Positions 23,386 to 34,075 of a DNA stretch of 64,000 nt are shown piece after piece (position 1 is the first letter of the stretch; each line of letters opens with the position of its first letter). Origin of the DNA: Syncephalastrum monosporum B8922. Its lineage: Eukaryota; Mucoromycota; Mucoromycetes; Mucorales; Syncephalastraceae. A program made the position numbers and the translations under genes. A model generated the notes under the pieces. That model was given only the letters and a program-made list of their open reading frames with translations, was not told the origin of the DNA and did not search any database. The DNA lies in assembly GCA_000697355.1 (NCBI GenBank), contig JNEN01001256.1:124001-188000 (forward strand). Reading direction: 5' to 3'.

Positions 23386-25030
23386 ATGTCAAGTACAATA
23401 GAACTGCAGCAGCCACCTGCTGCAGCGGTCAACAATCCAGTCAAGCGTAACAGCGTTATCAGCTTGTCCACTGAATCCGCTACGGATGTCACAAGCGAGA
23501 CACAACCACCACATGTCAGCAAACATTCAGGAACAACGACCGTAACAACACACAATCAGATCCGAAGGATCGGGCAAGTCCTCAAGGCCTTGTTTAAGCA
23601 GTACTGGTTTTTGCTCGGACTGGGCATTGTGATCGGATTGGCATGGGCCTTTCCCCAGGTCGGCAAGACTGACGGTGCGATTGATGCGCAATATACCGTC
23701 AAGTGGGGCGCTGTCATTGTCATTTTCTTGCTTTCAGGTCTCGGTCTCGAAGTCAAGGTGATGCTACGTACCATTGTACGCTGGCGACTTCACCTAACGG
23801 TCCAGCTCATCAACTTTGCTCTTTTGCCTCTCACCATGTGGGGTGTGGTTCATTTCCTGATTGCTGTCGGTGCACGGATTGATACCACGGTCTACCAGGG
23901 TTGGATGATTGCTGTTTCAACTAGTACGACCGTTTCCTCCAACGCGGTGATGACGAGAAATGCAAACGGCAATGATAGCGGAGGTGAAAGAGCGCTTATC
24001 AAAAGAAAAAAAAAAAAGATAATTTTGACTCACTTCGAAGTCGCGCAGCTCTCGTCAATGCCGCATTGGGCAACATCCTCGGAATTTTTATTTCCCCTGC
24101 ATTAATGTCAGGTAAACTTTAGACACCTTCTGGGAGAGGAGTTGGAAAGAAGAGGAGTCGCACTGAACGCCTGCTTTCGTCTCTCTATTGTTCCTAAGGT
24201 TTTGGGAATGATACCAGCATCTTTCCACCCGGTGACCGCGGTTCACCTGACTACGTCGGCGTACTTCGCAACCTTGGCTGCACGGTTCTCTTACCACTCG
24301 TTGTCGGTCAGGTGCTACGATACTTCTTTCCCCGTCAAGTTAAATACTTGGCCGCCAGGTTCCATTTTTCCATCATCAACAGTCTTGCCTTGCTCTGCAT
24401 GGTGTGGTCTGTCTTTTGTGACGGTGTAGCGAGCAATGCATTCCGACGAATGAGTGGCGTCGACATTGTTGCCATAATTGGTATCGACATGTTCATGTAC
24501 CTCTTCGGTTGCACGGCGAGCTTGCTGCTCGCCCGCCTTCCCTATGCTGGCAAGCATCGCTGGATCGATGCCTTACGCTTCTCTCGCAAGGACGCCGTAG
24601 CTATTATGGTAAATTATTCATGATGCTGCATGACCATGCAGCATACAGAATAACGAATCGACGCTAAACTAATGCGGTATCATAGTATTGCGGAGCCACC
24701 AAGACAGTGTCCATGGGTATCCCTTTGATCAACGTCATGTATTCCAGCCAAAGCTATGGTGCCGTGGGAATCCTGTCCTTACCTCTTTTGATGTATCATA
24801 TTATCCAGTAAGCATCGCCAATAGTGACTACGAGAGCATGGTGACAGCCAACATACTCACCAACTTTTAGACTTTTTATTGGCAATTTTCAAGTGCCATT
24901 TCTCAAGCGATGGGTGGGTCGCGATGAAGAAGAGCGGGGCCAGGAGCACGAGCTCGCAGAAACGCAGCAGGTGCCCGTCACGTCACAACGGACGTTGCCC
25001 ACCTTTACGCGACGACGACCCCCGCAATGA
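23386..25030 (+). CDS. SLC10A7/Rch1-like transporter of the bile-acid:Na+ symporter superfamily
   Basis: Five exons: 23386-23983, 24049-24111, 24199-24608, 24686-24807, 24871-25030, giving 450 residues. After a polar N-terminus of about 60 residues come around ten TM helices: QYWFLLGLGIVIGLAWAFPQ, WGAVIVIFLLSGLGLEV, LTVQLINFALLPLTMWGV, a SxxVSSNAVMTRNANGNDSG block, NAALGNILGIFISPALMS, CTVLLPLVVGQVLRYFFP and KTVSMGIPLINVMYSS. This is the SLC10A7/yeast Rch1 branch, which restrains plasma-membrane Ca2+ influx; that role is inferred here. The second intron's acceptor was placed at 24048 because the upstream AG at 24040 loses the frame. The gene converges on the next one, with 31 bp between stop codons. 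Confidence 0.87.
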
Positions 25031-25061
25031 TTTAGAACAAGAAATTAGGATGCGCGTGTAT

Positions 25062-25628
25062 TTAATTTATATTCCCTCTGTCTTCGTCTATTGTATCAGT
25101 AGAATCCTCCTGATGATGTTGGCTATGATTCTTTTCGTGCTTTCGCTTGGGTGGTCGATGCTCCGCTTGTTGTTGTTGCTGTAGAAGGTGCCATTGTTGA
25201 CGCAATCGGTGTTTTCGTTCTGCAGTATTTATATCGCTGGCGGGCACACCCTCGGTATCGCCTTCATAACCAGAAGACGGGGTGGGGATACCACCCTGAT
25301 ACCTTTCTTGATCGGACAAGGACGATGTGGACGAAATCGAATAAGGGATTGTTATGTTAAAAGCACATGTGGGCGACTGTGGTGGTGGGTTCGAGGTGGA
25401 AGAGGTGGAATTATTGTGGCCAACTCCAGTGCTGCCAACCGTGCCGTTTCCGGTCACTACTCGATGCAGTAGAGTCTGCTGGGGTGGGATCTGGGCACAA
25501 GGAACACCCATTACACTATCATCCTCATCACCCGCAGACGAGGCGGATGCCTCGACGCCCGACTCGGACTCGGAGATGTACATCGGATGCGGCAACGGTG
25601 AGCCCTTTATTGACGAGCTGCTTGACAT
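25062..25628 (-). CDS. Hypothetical Ser-rich protein with polyQ and basic patch
   Basis: A single-exon frame of 188 residues. The N-terminal two thirds are Ser/Thr/Pro/Gly-rich and disordered. A Gln run (LLQQQQQAEH) and a basic patch (RPPKRKHEKNH) resembling a nuclear localisation signal follow, with an acidic end. A T/C-rich leader lies upstream on the minus strand. No domain is recognised. It could be a small nuclear regulator or an unstable ORF; the low-complexity composition limits confidence. Confidence 0.5.
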   Translation of the reverse strand: MSSSSSIKGSPLPHPMYISESESGVEASASSAGDEDDSVMGVPCAQIPPQQTLLHRVVTGNGTVGSTGVGHNNSTSSTSNPPPQSPTCAFNITIPYSISSTSSLSDQERYQGGIPTPSSGYEGDTEGVPASDINTAERKHRLRQQWHLLQQQQQAEHRPPKRKHEKNHSQHHQEDSTDTIDEDRGNIN

Positions 25629-26645
25629 GCGAGGGAATAAGAAAAAGCAGAAAAGAGAAAATGAAAAAGGAAAAGAAGCTCAAAGAACTAATGCGTGAGG
25701 ATCGCGCGCGACCCTCGCCACCATTTCTGGTTTCTCTCGTTTTCAACCTGCTTTTGGTCCAACATTCAGCCAATCGGTAGCTTTATTTACATGCTCCGAG
25801 TCCTCTGCGCTTAAATCGAGATGAAATGCCCATTGGCTGATCCGATCAAATTGTACATTCTATGCACATCCCCTTCACGATTCCCCTGTCTCTCTCTCCC
25901 TGACATGGCCCCAAACATCGCACATAAAACGGCATTCTATCCTATAACGGCAAAAAGGCTGGCTGAATCAACCTATACCTCTATTAGTGCAGTGTTCTAC
26001 CGTAAGCTTATGGTAGCTATGTACGGCCGAATGTAAGAATGCACCAGTCCACTTACTCGTTAATTATGACATGGAATAAATGAGTATGGCGTGCGCATAT
26101 GTGTGCAAGGTGTGTGTGTGTGTAAGCTGGTGCTTAGATTAAGCTCATGGTTGCGATGAAAGCCCTCCGTTCTTAATAACCAACCACAAAGGATACTCCC
26201 GCATACAAAGGTTTCACCTGCGCACAGCAACCATTTGACGATGCCGATCAGACAACAACTTGTTGCATAAAATTTGAGCTACGCGCATGATACACAAATA
26301 TTCTGGACGATATGGCTATACATAGTAACGGAACTTATGGGAGAACGTCTCCATACTTTCGAGCAGAGAGTAGCATTGATAAATACCTCTCGGCTAAATG
26401 GCCTCTGACAACCGACTGCAGTGGGAGTTTGCCACATAAATGGTGGGCATCCCGCAACTTTACGCATTTCAACACAAGCTATGACTGGACTCATAACATT
26501 TGGAGCATACATTCTTCGTAAGAGCTGGTACGTGATTTATTATACATAAGCATTAGAAAGGAGGCGTTGGGATTCTGATACATTGTAAAAATCTGCAAAT
26601 GGAGGGGATCATCATGCGATCATGCAATTGAAAGGCCGACACACA
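25629..26645. other. Intergenic, no firm gene
   Basis: It contains a GT-repeat near 26110-26125. A plus-strand frame at 25904-26036 begins MAPNIAHKTAFYPITAKRL and could encode a 44-residue protein, but I cannot match it to a family and it may be chance. Confidence 0.4.
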
Positions 26646-26952
26646 TCATGGCAAGACCTCGTATCGAGCATTGTGCTGGGTACGATTGCTGAAGAAGCTA
26701 AACGCGAAAGCCGCAGACAGTCAGAACGTGGCATTCATGGATCCATCCCACTTACTAGTAAATGATGATACCAAGCACGGGAAAGAAGAAGATGAGGAGC
26801 GACCAGCCAATCTTGCCCCCGACCGTGCGAGTGGAATTGAGCACTTCAAAGATGGCGATAAGATCGAGAATGAGGACGACGAGACCAAGGAAACCGCCGC
26901 TGTAGGACAGCATGTTCTTGTCGATGGGGCTCATGGTGTTGATAGGACTCAT
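26646..26952 (-). CDS. Small PLDc_N-domain membrane protein
   Basis: Two exons, 26952-26756 and 26688-26646, give 79 residues. Residues about 17-64 hold two TM helices separated by the hallmark loop: LGLVVLILDLIAIFEVLNS, RTVGGKIGWSLLIFFFPVLG, then IIYY. This is the PLDc_N family (the N-terminal membrane module of cardiolipin synthases, also found as stand-alone small proteins). The exon 2 tail (NRTQHNARYEVLP) resembles family C-termini and removes the premature stop read when the intron is ignored, which supports the splice. No catalytic domain is present, so it is probably a membrane-shape or regulatory protein; function unknown. Confidence 0.75.
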
Positions 26953-27202
26953 GGCTTAAGTGTGAGGTATGAGAAAAAAAGAAGTGTTCTTGCAAGATGA
27001 AATTTTTCCTCTGATCTCTTTATTTTATGCTGGGCTGACGTCAGCCAGTGGTCAACCCGCACCGAATAAGAAGCTTTTTCTCAACTCCCAAATCCGCACG
27101 TACAATTGGGAAAATAACATGAACTTCCTGACGAATTGCGTGTACTCGACGAGTCTGCTTTTGATATAAATATGAAACGCTCAAGAGCCTGGTCTAATAA
27201 AG

Positions 27203-27740
27203 GTGCTCGTGCTATTGTTGCCAGGCCTACTACAAGAGCAAATACAACGCCTATTGGGTTCTATCTCTGTCTCGGGTTCGATTATCGTCGGCGTAAAAGA
27301 ATGTAGACCTGCAAAGAAGAGAAAAGCTGCTGGATGTATAAGCTTCGGGACGGTAACGGGTAACTACATTAATCACCTAAGAATGACTCTTGATGAAATG
27401 GACAAAGCACTCATATATATAAGGTCACAATATTGTGGTGGATCATGCACCCATCCACACGCATGAAACATGAAGAATTATATTGAATATCTAGAAAATA
27501 GATGTATTTAACCTTCCTATTAACTCTCCTGAGCTGAACCCAATCGAGCAATTCTGGGCAGTGGCAAAAGTAAATTTAAGCATCATAGGTATTTGCAAGA
27601 AGATACTTTGTTTCAGAGGAGTACAGAAGCCAGCAACAGCCTGAAACAAAGCCATTAAAAGTGTTCGTCTCGCATTCTTCCCAGCGTTGGAATAAATGTC
27701 GAAGCAGACAGCCTATGTAATGACCCAAACAGCTAACAAT
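27203..27740 (+). pseudogene. Decayed Tc1/mariner-type transposase, second copy
   Basis: Related to the relic at 1.6-2.0 kb over about 430 bp. It shares the AKKRKAAG block, TGNYINHLRMTLDEMDKAL, a degraded catalytic-Asp segment, and a well-preserved NSPELNPIEQFWAVAK signature (near 27520-27570) holding the terminal acidic residue, then the WNKCRSRQPM-like tail. Stops and frame shifts make it non-functional. A poly-A tract follows near 27745, as after the first copy. Confidence 0.82.
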
Positions 27741-27887
27741 AAGAAAAAAAAAAGAGGCGTCTAAGGCTAAAGTACCAAAAGGCCGCACAGGCTGGCTAAC
27801 TCGAAATAGATGTGCATTGCTTGGCAAACATGAAGAAATTTATGATGGTATGGTCGCGAAATGTGGTTAAGATATTGTGGATTGAGA

Positions 27888-28428
27888 TTAGGTAGATCGG
27901 CGTTTGGGGCTCATGCGACAGTCGAAGCGGGACAACAGATCATCGTTTTCAAGCAGATCATCGCGTGTGTATAGCTCGAGTGTTAGACCTTGGTCTACAA
28001 CCAGTTCTTTGATCTGCGGATATCGCCTATGAATATCATGATGAATATCGTAATACTGCTCCCTCTTTTTCTACTTTTCTTACTGGAAGAAATCTCGAAT
28101 ATCGTTTGGTTCGGTACTGAGGCCAGCATAATCAATGACGACCAATCTGATCGGTTTAAACTTTTTGTGCAGCATTGCGCGCAATTCTGTATAAAGCATT
28201 AAGCAAATGGACGCTCAACCAAGAAACCATTATTACCACTCATATCACCGAGCTGGGAGAGATATAGACTTTGGTGCAAAGACATCTCCCCTGCAGTCGC
28301 TTCACCGTGTTGTGTAACAAGTTGCGCCTTTGGCCAAAACGTTCTTTGCCTGGTGATTTCCGGGCATAACCGACATTCGTCATCGGGTGGTTGTTGAGAT
28401 GGGTGCGATATTTGTCAAGATTATTCAT
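27888..28428 (-). pseudogene. Serine-recombinase (resolvase-like) relic
   Basis: The minus strand starts MNNLDKYRTHLNNHPMTNV followed by GYARKSPGKE, in which the serine of YARKS aligns with the nucleophile of serine recombinases. KVYISPSS comes next, then after frame breaks RLVVIDYAGLSTEPNDIRDF and a C-terminal segment (QIKELVVDQGLTLELYTRDD, RFDCRMSPKRRS). Order and spacing fit a resolvase/IS607-TnpA-type catalytic domain as seen in proteins scattered through Mucorales. Internal stops and a missing middle show that it is broken. IS607-type elements in eukaryotes can carry TnpB/Fanzor genes; no partner gene was recognised here. Confidence 0.55.
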
Positions 28429-28664
28429 AACGTCTATCTCTGCAGAAAAAACCTGAGTACCATTATTCTTAATATCTGCTGATCTATATCCTTACCCAAG
28501 TATTTGTCTTGAAGCACCCATATATGACGACCTTCGATTCGTATTCCATGATGTCGTTTCGCCTGGCGCGCACCCCTAACCTAGCAACGGGATTCTTGGT
28601 ATCCTAAATCCATGATTAACGTAATCCTGAGTCCAGGATAAGCCCAGATGCTGGGTTTGTTCAG

Positions 28665-28990
28665 CTATCGCTCAATCTGACGGGTGGTATTTGTAATAGG
28701 ACCAAATCTTCTCTCCAAGATGTCCTTTAATTTGGCTGAATCCACAAACAGATGCTCGTACAGATTTGCTTCTGCGGCTGGTGGCAAGGTGGAAGACATT
28801 ACTTGCTGTAAGTGCCTGAGCGCCTCGTCCTTGTCAATCCTCGCTATCATTACAAGATGCATAAGTGTATATAAAAAAAAAAAGAGGAAACAAATTTACC
28901 ACAGTAATCTGGAGCAGAATTAAGAGGTGTGCCACTGGATGCTGAATCACTGCGTTCCAACGTCGAGACTCAGTGGACATCGATGTCTTT
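28665..28990 (-). pseudogene. Unrecognised spliced gene family B, copy 1
   Basis: The minus strand shows an exon ending SASSGTPLNSAPDYC, an intron (gtaaatttg...gatag, about 65 bp), then an exon reading ARIDKDEALRHLQQVMSSTL, PPAAEANLYEHLFVDSAKL and KDILERRFGPI, to a stop at 28665. A second partial copy in the opposite orientation lies near 30.43-30.55 kb. The helical, charged C-terminal exon could be part of a retroelement capsid or a host gene. I do not recognise it. Confidence 0.4.
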
Positions 28991-29258
28991 TTGGATTTCT
29001 GTGCTATCTAAAAAATCAAATATGAATTATGAACAAGATTACTTACGCGAACAAAATGGTACCTTTGCTGGGATACGTGATGTAAGCGTATGAATTCATT
29101 TACTGCACTTTTGTATTAACGGCAGTTGGGTGAACGCCATTGCTGTCGTGGTCGGCAGCGAGGTCATAAACCCTAGATATCCGGGACACGGGCAGCGCAT
29201 CACCATTTAAAAGGGTCCCATAAAAAAAAACGCGCGTCATTCTTGAATACTGCCTTCC

Positions 29259-29620
29259 ATGCTCCTTTCATAAGCATCGACAACAGCTTTTGGGGTCCCT
29301 GGCAAGTGCTTGTCATTGATTTTAATGTAGTAGGGAGAGGCAAGGTTGGCGCGGTCTTCATCCAATACTCTGGACTAGTGAGTTGAGACAGAGGGCGTTG
29401 GCTGTGGCTTGAAGGTGTGCTTATTCTTCCCTTTCCTACGACACAGTACAAATTGAAAGGCAAACAATGAAAATAAGATCAGCACCAGGGCTGTTTTGCT
29501 ATTATCTGTCTTCATACCTTCCCATCGACGTTGGACTACTGTTTGCTCTTGCTTGGCTGCGCGAAACAAAAAAAAGAAAGTTTAGGATATCAATGTCTGG
29601 GCGGCTCTCGCGATACACCG
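29259..29620 (-). pseudogene. Unrecognised spliced gene family A, copy 2
   Basis: Minus-strand counterpart of the 4.78-5.2 kb sequence: an AKQEQTVVQRRWE exon, an intron with acceptor tcgtag, then an exon with KHTFKPQPTPSVSTH and a stop, SRVLDEDRANLAS, YIKINDKHLPGTPKAVVDAY and a truncated end. The in-frame stop and the truncation show that this copy is dead. The intron, if misread as coding, looks like a signal peptide (ALVLILFSLFAFQFVLC); this is probably an artefact. Confidence 0.45.
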
Positions 29621-29657
29621 CTCAACTTACAAGACCGGGAGCTGCTAAGTGTTTCCG

Positions 29658-30322
29658 TGGCTGTGATTGCGAAAAGGGAGGAAACGTCTTGACACGGTTC
29701 TTTACTCGCTCATTTGCGCGCAATCTCCAATGAGTCATGAAGACTTGTTAAAGCGCACTGACCATGTGAGTGAAGTCGTGTTCCTGGCGGTGGAAGAACA
29801 AAGAAGCAAAAAAGCCGTTTTGACGAGCGGCATAAATGGATTGAATTTCCCACAGACAGTTACGTCATGAAACGCGTGTTATAAAATGAGAACAGGCGGC
29901 ACCCAGAATATGAAAGGACCGCTCTTTGTCGTGCGCAAAACAAAAGGAGGCTCCTCCACCCTTGAGGATGGAATGGGAGACCTATTTCCTAAACGCCATA
30001 ACATACCACCATCGCAGCTGAAGTCGATCTCGCAAGATGAAATTGGTCTGGACCAAACAAGCATACGAGGACGAGCGCATCATTCGCACACAGCGCTCAT
30101 CTGGATGGTGCAATCTTGTACAAAAACCGATGGAAAGGCCCCAGTCCTAAGGTCGACACAGGGGAGCCGTACGAAAACCTGAACGGCCACGAACGCATGA
30201 ACCACTATCCCCGCATAATAGTGGACCTCAAAAACGTAAACGCGGAACAATCAAGTCGTGCACTAAACGCATCAAGAACTGAACATACAGTACGCGTCTC
30301 TTCTCAAACGATCAATACGTAA
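29658..30322 (+). pseudogene. Ty3/gypsy chromovirus-like integrase C-terminal remnant
   Basis: The segment aligns with 33087-33620 at high identity and carries the integrase C-terminal region: a GPLFVVRKTKGGSSTLEDG block, a PPSQLKSISQDEI block, then a degraded chromodomain-like end (YEDERII, NRWKGP, EPYENLNGHERM) and a basic tail (PQKRKR). Frame breaks occur between blocks. The RT, RNase H and integrase core are missing here. The copy is bounded upstream by family A debris. Confidence 0.75.
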
Positions 30323-30429
30323 TCCCCTCATTTGATTCTCACAGTTTTCTTTGACTGTTTATTCTGTCACCTCAAGTGGAGCATTCCCTGAACAACAATT
30401 GAACACAACGATTCAGCGTGCAACTACTT

Positions 30430-30560
30430 CAGTAATCGCAGTGACGTTTCGATGGCGTCAGCATCCGGTGGCACACCTCTTTATTCTGCTCCAGATTGCT
30501 ATGGTAAATTTGTTTCCTCATTTTTTCCTTATCATGACCGAGCTGGTACTAGTTAACAGA
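30430..30560 (+). repeat. Family B, inverted partial copy
   Basis: Plus-strand sequence resembling the minus strand of 28.88-28.99 kb: an exon end (SASGGTPLYSAPDC) followed by the same gtaaatttgtttcctc donor region and a different acceptor. The two copies lie about 1.5 kb apart in opposite orientation. It is a fragment. Confidence 0.5.
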
Positions 30561-30839
30561 CGTGTCAGCAACATCGTGGTTAGTCAGCTCATTGGTATGG
30601 GCTCACATACTTTCTGGCATCCCTTTATCTGATTTCCTTGTTTTCTTTCTTTGTCAGGGCAACATGCTATCGATCAGTATGTGTCAAGGCCCACAGAATG
30701 GCTGGACTTCTGGTAGTTCATACATGCTTTACACGACCCCATCTGCACGCGACGGGGATCATCTGCCGATCCTGGTGGAAGTACAATACGCCGCAAATAT
30801 GGCTTTTTACCGTCGGTTGATTGGCGATGGGTTGTCCGT

Positions 30840-31080
30840 CACCAAGTAGCGCTTGGCGGCACCAGTTGTGCTGGTTATTGTAGTTCACAACACTACTTGT
30901 ATCAACTTCCAGTATCAACTTCAAGGCTCCTCACGGCAACTTTTTCAAAAGTTGCGCCACCAACTCGCTTTTTTCCCTCGATTTTTTACTCGAAGGGAGA
31001 TTCAGGTTCAAGTTTCAAGGACCAGCTTCAAGTATCAACTTCAAATATCAACTTCTAGTACGGAGTTGACGGACTTAGCA
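30840..31080 (+). repeat. Degenerate tandem repeat of a tatcaacttc motif
   Basis: The decamer tatcaacttc recurs at about 30898, 30912, 31035 and 31047 within a stretch of related caagt/aagtt words. There is no coding evidence. It is probably a local slippage or transposon-internal repeat. Confidence 0.45.
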
Positions 31081-31180
31081 ACCATCTCCGAAAATCATCC
31101 ATTCCTTCTGGAGTTACCTTGCATGGGCTGGGCATAATCGTGCTATGTCCTGAACGCCTGCTCCATCTCTGCGCATATCA

Positions 31181-31460
31181 AGGACATGCCTCTGAATACT
31201 CTGGTGTCACTAGGCCATTTTGTCCTGCAGCAGAAGCCGTCCCTGCGCTACGTGGATAGGAATGACGATGCCACTGTCCGGCATTTGTACTCGATTGCAC
31301 AAGAGCTGTTTGGTGAAGATGCACAGAACCAATCCAACCCGTTGTATTTCCGACAGTAAGTGCACGAGAAGTGCCGCAGTACTAAAACGGTTCTGTGCGA
31401 AGATGTTCCTGATGTCGCCGCAAGAAAGCGAACCATCGATTGCCTGAACGAGACCAGGAG
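31181..31460 (+). pseudogene. Unrecognised family C, copy 1
   Basis: Open text MPLNTLVSLGHFVLQQKPSL followed by RYVDRNDDATVRHLYSIAQE and LFGEDAQNQSNPLYFRQ, then after a likely splice junction or frame break a KTVLCEDVPDVAARKRTIDC block. The last block recurs at 33.9-34.07 kb (QTALCEDALDVAARKRTTEC...). No recognised domain. It is probably part of a mobile element or an amplified gene family. Confidence 0.4.
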
Positions 31461-31499
31461 ACAATGACAGCTGCTGTAAAGTGTCAAGTCCCATCAGGC

Positions 31500-32580
31500 A
31501 CTGAGAGCGGATAGGTTACAGCCACTTTCCTATTACATCCGTTTGTTGACTCTTCTTTTGCTGCCTCCACCTTTTTTCTTGTAATTGCTCTACCCTCCAC
31601 CTTTCTTCCCGTAACCACCTCATCCTCCATGTTTCTAATACTGTATTTCCTTTAAATATTCAATATAATGGACATGAGATTCTCTTTTATTTTTTCTTAT
31701 TTTTGTCAACTTCAAAGTATTTTCTGTTCAATCCTCATATTTTAGAAACAGTATAAATAGCTAAGTAGTTTTTGTCTCAAATAAAATAGTCAACTGCACA
31801 TTTACAAATACAAAGCAACCTTTTAGCTTATATTATCCTTTGCCTCCGTTGGAATCGCCTACTCCACCGATAGCACAAGTCGCCCCGTTATTTCTTTTTA
31901 CACACACACACAAGAGACGTAACATACCTCTTTGTCTATTCTCTCCATTTGTATAATCAAGAGACGCATATTCCTCTTTGATTCCCTTGCTGTCTCTATT
32001 TTCTTTTCTTTTCTTATCCTCGTACACGTTAAACACACACCTTGTGGTTTGACTGGTGCTCTTTACATATTCCTCTTTTTTGAACTTACCAACCAACACC
32101 CCCCCCACAATGATTCACCAGGCAACGCCTATGGGTCCAACAAGGACTGACAGTTCGTGTAGCAGTATTACGCTCATCTGCTACAGTTGGGAGAATCTTT
32201 TTGCGTTGTGTAAAGCCAGAGCAAGTTTCAATACATACTCTTGGCGTTTTATCGACACAAAAAGCAAAAGCGCTAGAGTGGGACAGAGTGAAGATTAGAG
32301 TGGGGACTAGAGTGAGGTTAGAGTGGAGACTTCGAATGTAGTCCCCAAGTACAAGAGAACTTGAGCCTAGAGTGCTGTGATCATCTTTTGAATATTCCAG
32401 ATAACTGGGGTTTTTTCTGTATATAATAGCTACAGTATCTCTACCATGTCCATACTCCTTTATCGTCTCGCTTGGAGCCTTGGAGGGTTGTGGTGGGAAA
32501 ACTAGCTTCACATGTGAAATACGCGGTCGTGGGAAGGAAATAATCATGCCACTTCTATGAGCAGATGGTGATACTTCACT
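31500..32580. other. Non-coding spacer in the transposon-rich tract
   Basis: A/T-rich, with C/T-rich patches (about 31550-31640) and a loose inverted pair (gtttctaatactgta / tacagtttct-like) near 31635 and 31745. A fragment at about 32160-32290 resembles 34080-34160 (YSWENLFAL versus YNWENTFAL). No intact gene. Confidence 0.4.
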
Positions 32581-32589
32581 TGTTGAAAT

Positions 32590-33640
32590 GTACAAAATCC
32601 TGCAAGGAATGTCAGAAACTTCAATATTGTGAAGAACGGATACAATCCTTGGCGTCCGATTCGAGCATACATACCTGGAGATCACTGGGCCATTGACCTC
32701 GCGGTACCATTATCCACGCCTTCGAGAGGAAAACAACCAGCTGATGGTGCTCGTTGATCTGTGAACGATTTTGTCGCCTGATACCCATCATAGATCAGCA
32801 ACCACATACGATCGCCAGCACGCTTGCACAAGTATTCTGTGACTTTGGGTTACCTCGCATACTGCAATCAGACAACGGCACTGAGTTCGTGAACGATCTG
32901 ATGAAGCGTTTTAAAAGAGCTGCCGGCTTCGACCACCGCCTTGTATCTCCTTATCATCCCAGAGCTAATGAAGTGACTGAAACGTGGATCCATACATGCA
33001 CGCGCGCAGTCAGAAAAGGAGTTGAAAGTAGCATACGCGACAGCATACGCAATTGGGACTTGTACACACCCTGCCGTGCAACTCGCTGTGATTGCGAAAA
33101 GGGAGGAAACGTCTTGACACGGTTCTTTACTCACTCATTTGCGCGCGATCTCCAATAAGCCATGAAGACTTGTTAAAGCGCACTGACCATTTGAGTGAAG
33201 TCGTATTCCTGGCGGTGGAAAGCAGAAAAGCCGTTTTGACGAGCGGCATAAATGGATTGAATTTCCCATAGACAGTTACGTCATGAAACGCGTGTTATAA
33301 AATGACAGCATGCAACACCCAGAATATGAAAGGAGGCTCCTACACTCTCAAGGATGGAACGGGTGACCTACTGCCTAACGCCATAACATACCACCATCTC
33401 AGCTGAAGTCGATCTCGCAAGATGAAATTGGTCTGGACCGAATAAGCATACGAGGTCGAGCGCATCATTCGCACACAGCGCTCACCTGGATGGTGCAATC
33501 TTGTACAAAAGCCAATGGAAAGTCCACGGTCCTAGAGACGACAGAAGGGAGCCGCACGAAACCTGAACAGCCACGAACGCATGAACGCACTATCCCCGCA
33601 TAATAGCAGTCCTCAAAAACGTAAACGGGGAACAATCAAC
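32590..33640 (+). pseudogene. Ty3/gypsy integrase remnant (zinc finger, core, C-terminus)
   Basis: Read across frames this gives the end of an HHCC zinc-binding domain (CKECQKLQY), a catalytic core with HWAIDLAV (first Asp), the intact block of 134 residues starting near 32754 with FCDFGLPRILQSDNGTEFVN (second Asp) and SPYHPRANEVTETW (Glu), then the C-terminal domain (KSRFDERHKWIEFPIDSYVM) and a GSYTLKDGTGDLLP-like block. The order is that of Ty3/gypsy integrases. Stops and frameshifts abound, so it is inactive. From about 33087 it duplicates 29658-30322. Confidence 0.82.
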
Positions 33641-33894
33641 TCGTGCACCATCAAGAAAGACATCCAACAAACGCATCAAGAACTGGACATCTATTTTCAA
33701 ACGTCCAAGGGCCTGGAGTGGGGTGATGTGGTATCTTACTATAGATGGCGGAAATATATCTGGTGGATAAGCAGAATGGGGACTTCTACTTGTGACCGTA
33801 TTGTAGAATACATTTTTATAAAACAGGGGCCCGGTGATAGAAATCCCCTCATTCGATTCTCACCGTTGTCTTTAACGTTTAGTCTGACACCTCA

Positions 33895-34075
33895 TGATTT
33901 TTTGACAGCAAGTGCAAGAAGTGTGCAGCAAGGTCCAAACGGCTCTGTGTGAGGATGCTCTTGATGTCGCCGCAAGAAAGCGGACCACCGAGTGCCTGGA
34001 ACAAATCCTCAATTTCGTCAACGACAAACAGGAGACAGACGACGCCAGTGACTGGCAGTCTGCTTAGAAGTACTA
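33895..34075 (+). pseudogene. Unrecognised family C, copy 2
   Basis: Follows an acceptor-like tttgacag and reads QEVCSKVQTALCEDALDVAA, RKRTTECLEQILNFVNDKQE and TDDASDWQSA to a stop. It is clearly related to the sequence at 31.37-31.46 kb. Unknown function; possibly a transposon accessory gene. Confidence 0.42.

Noticed and set aside
29375..29510. Apparent signal peptide (ALVLILFSLFAFQFVLC) in family A copy 2
   Set aside because: The segment coincides with an intron flanked by gtatg and tcgtag in both family copies, so the hydrophobic translation is most likely intronic.
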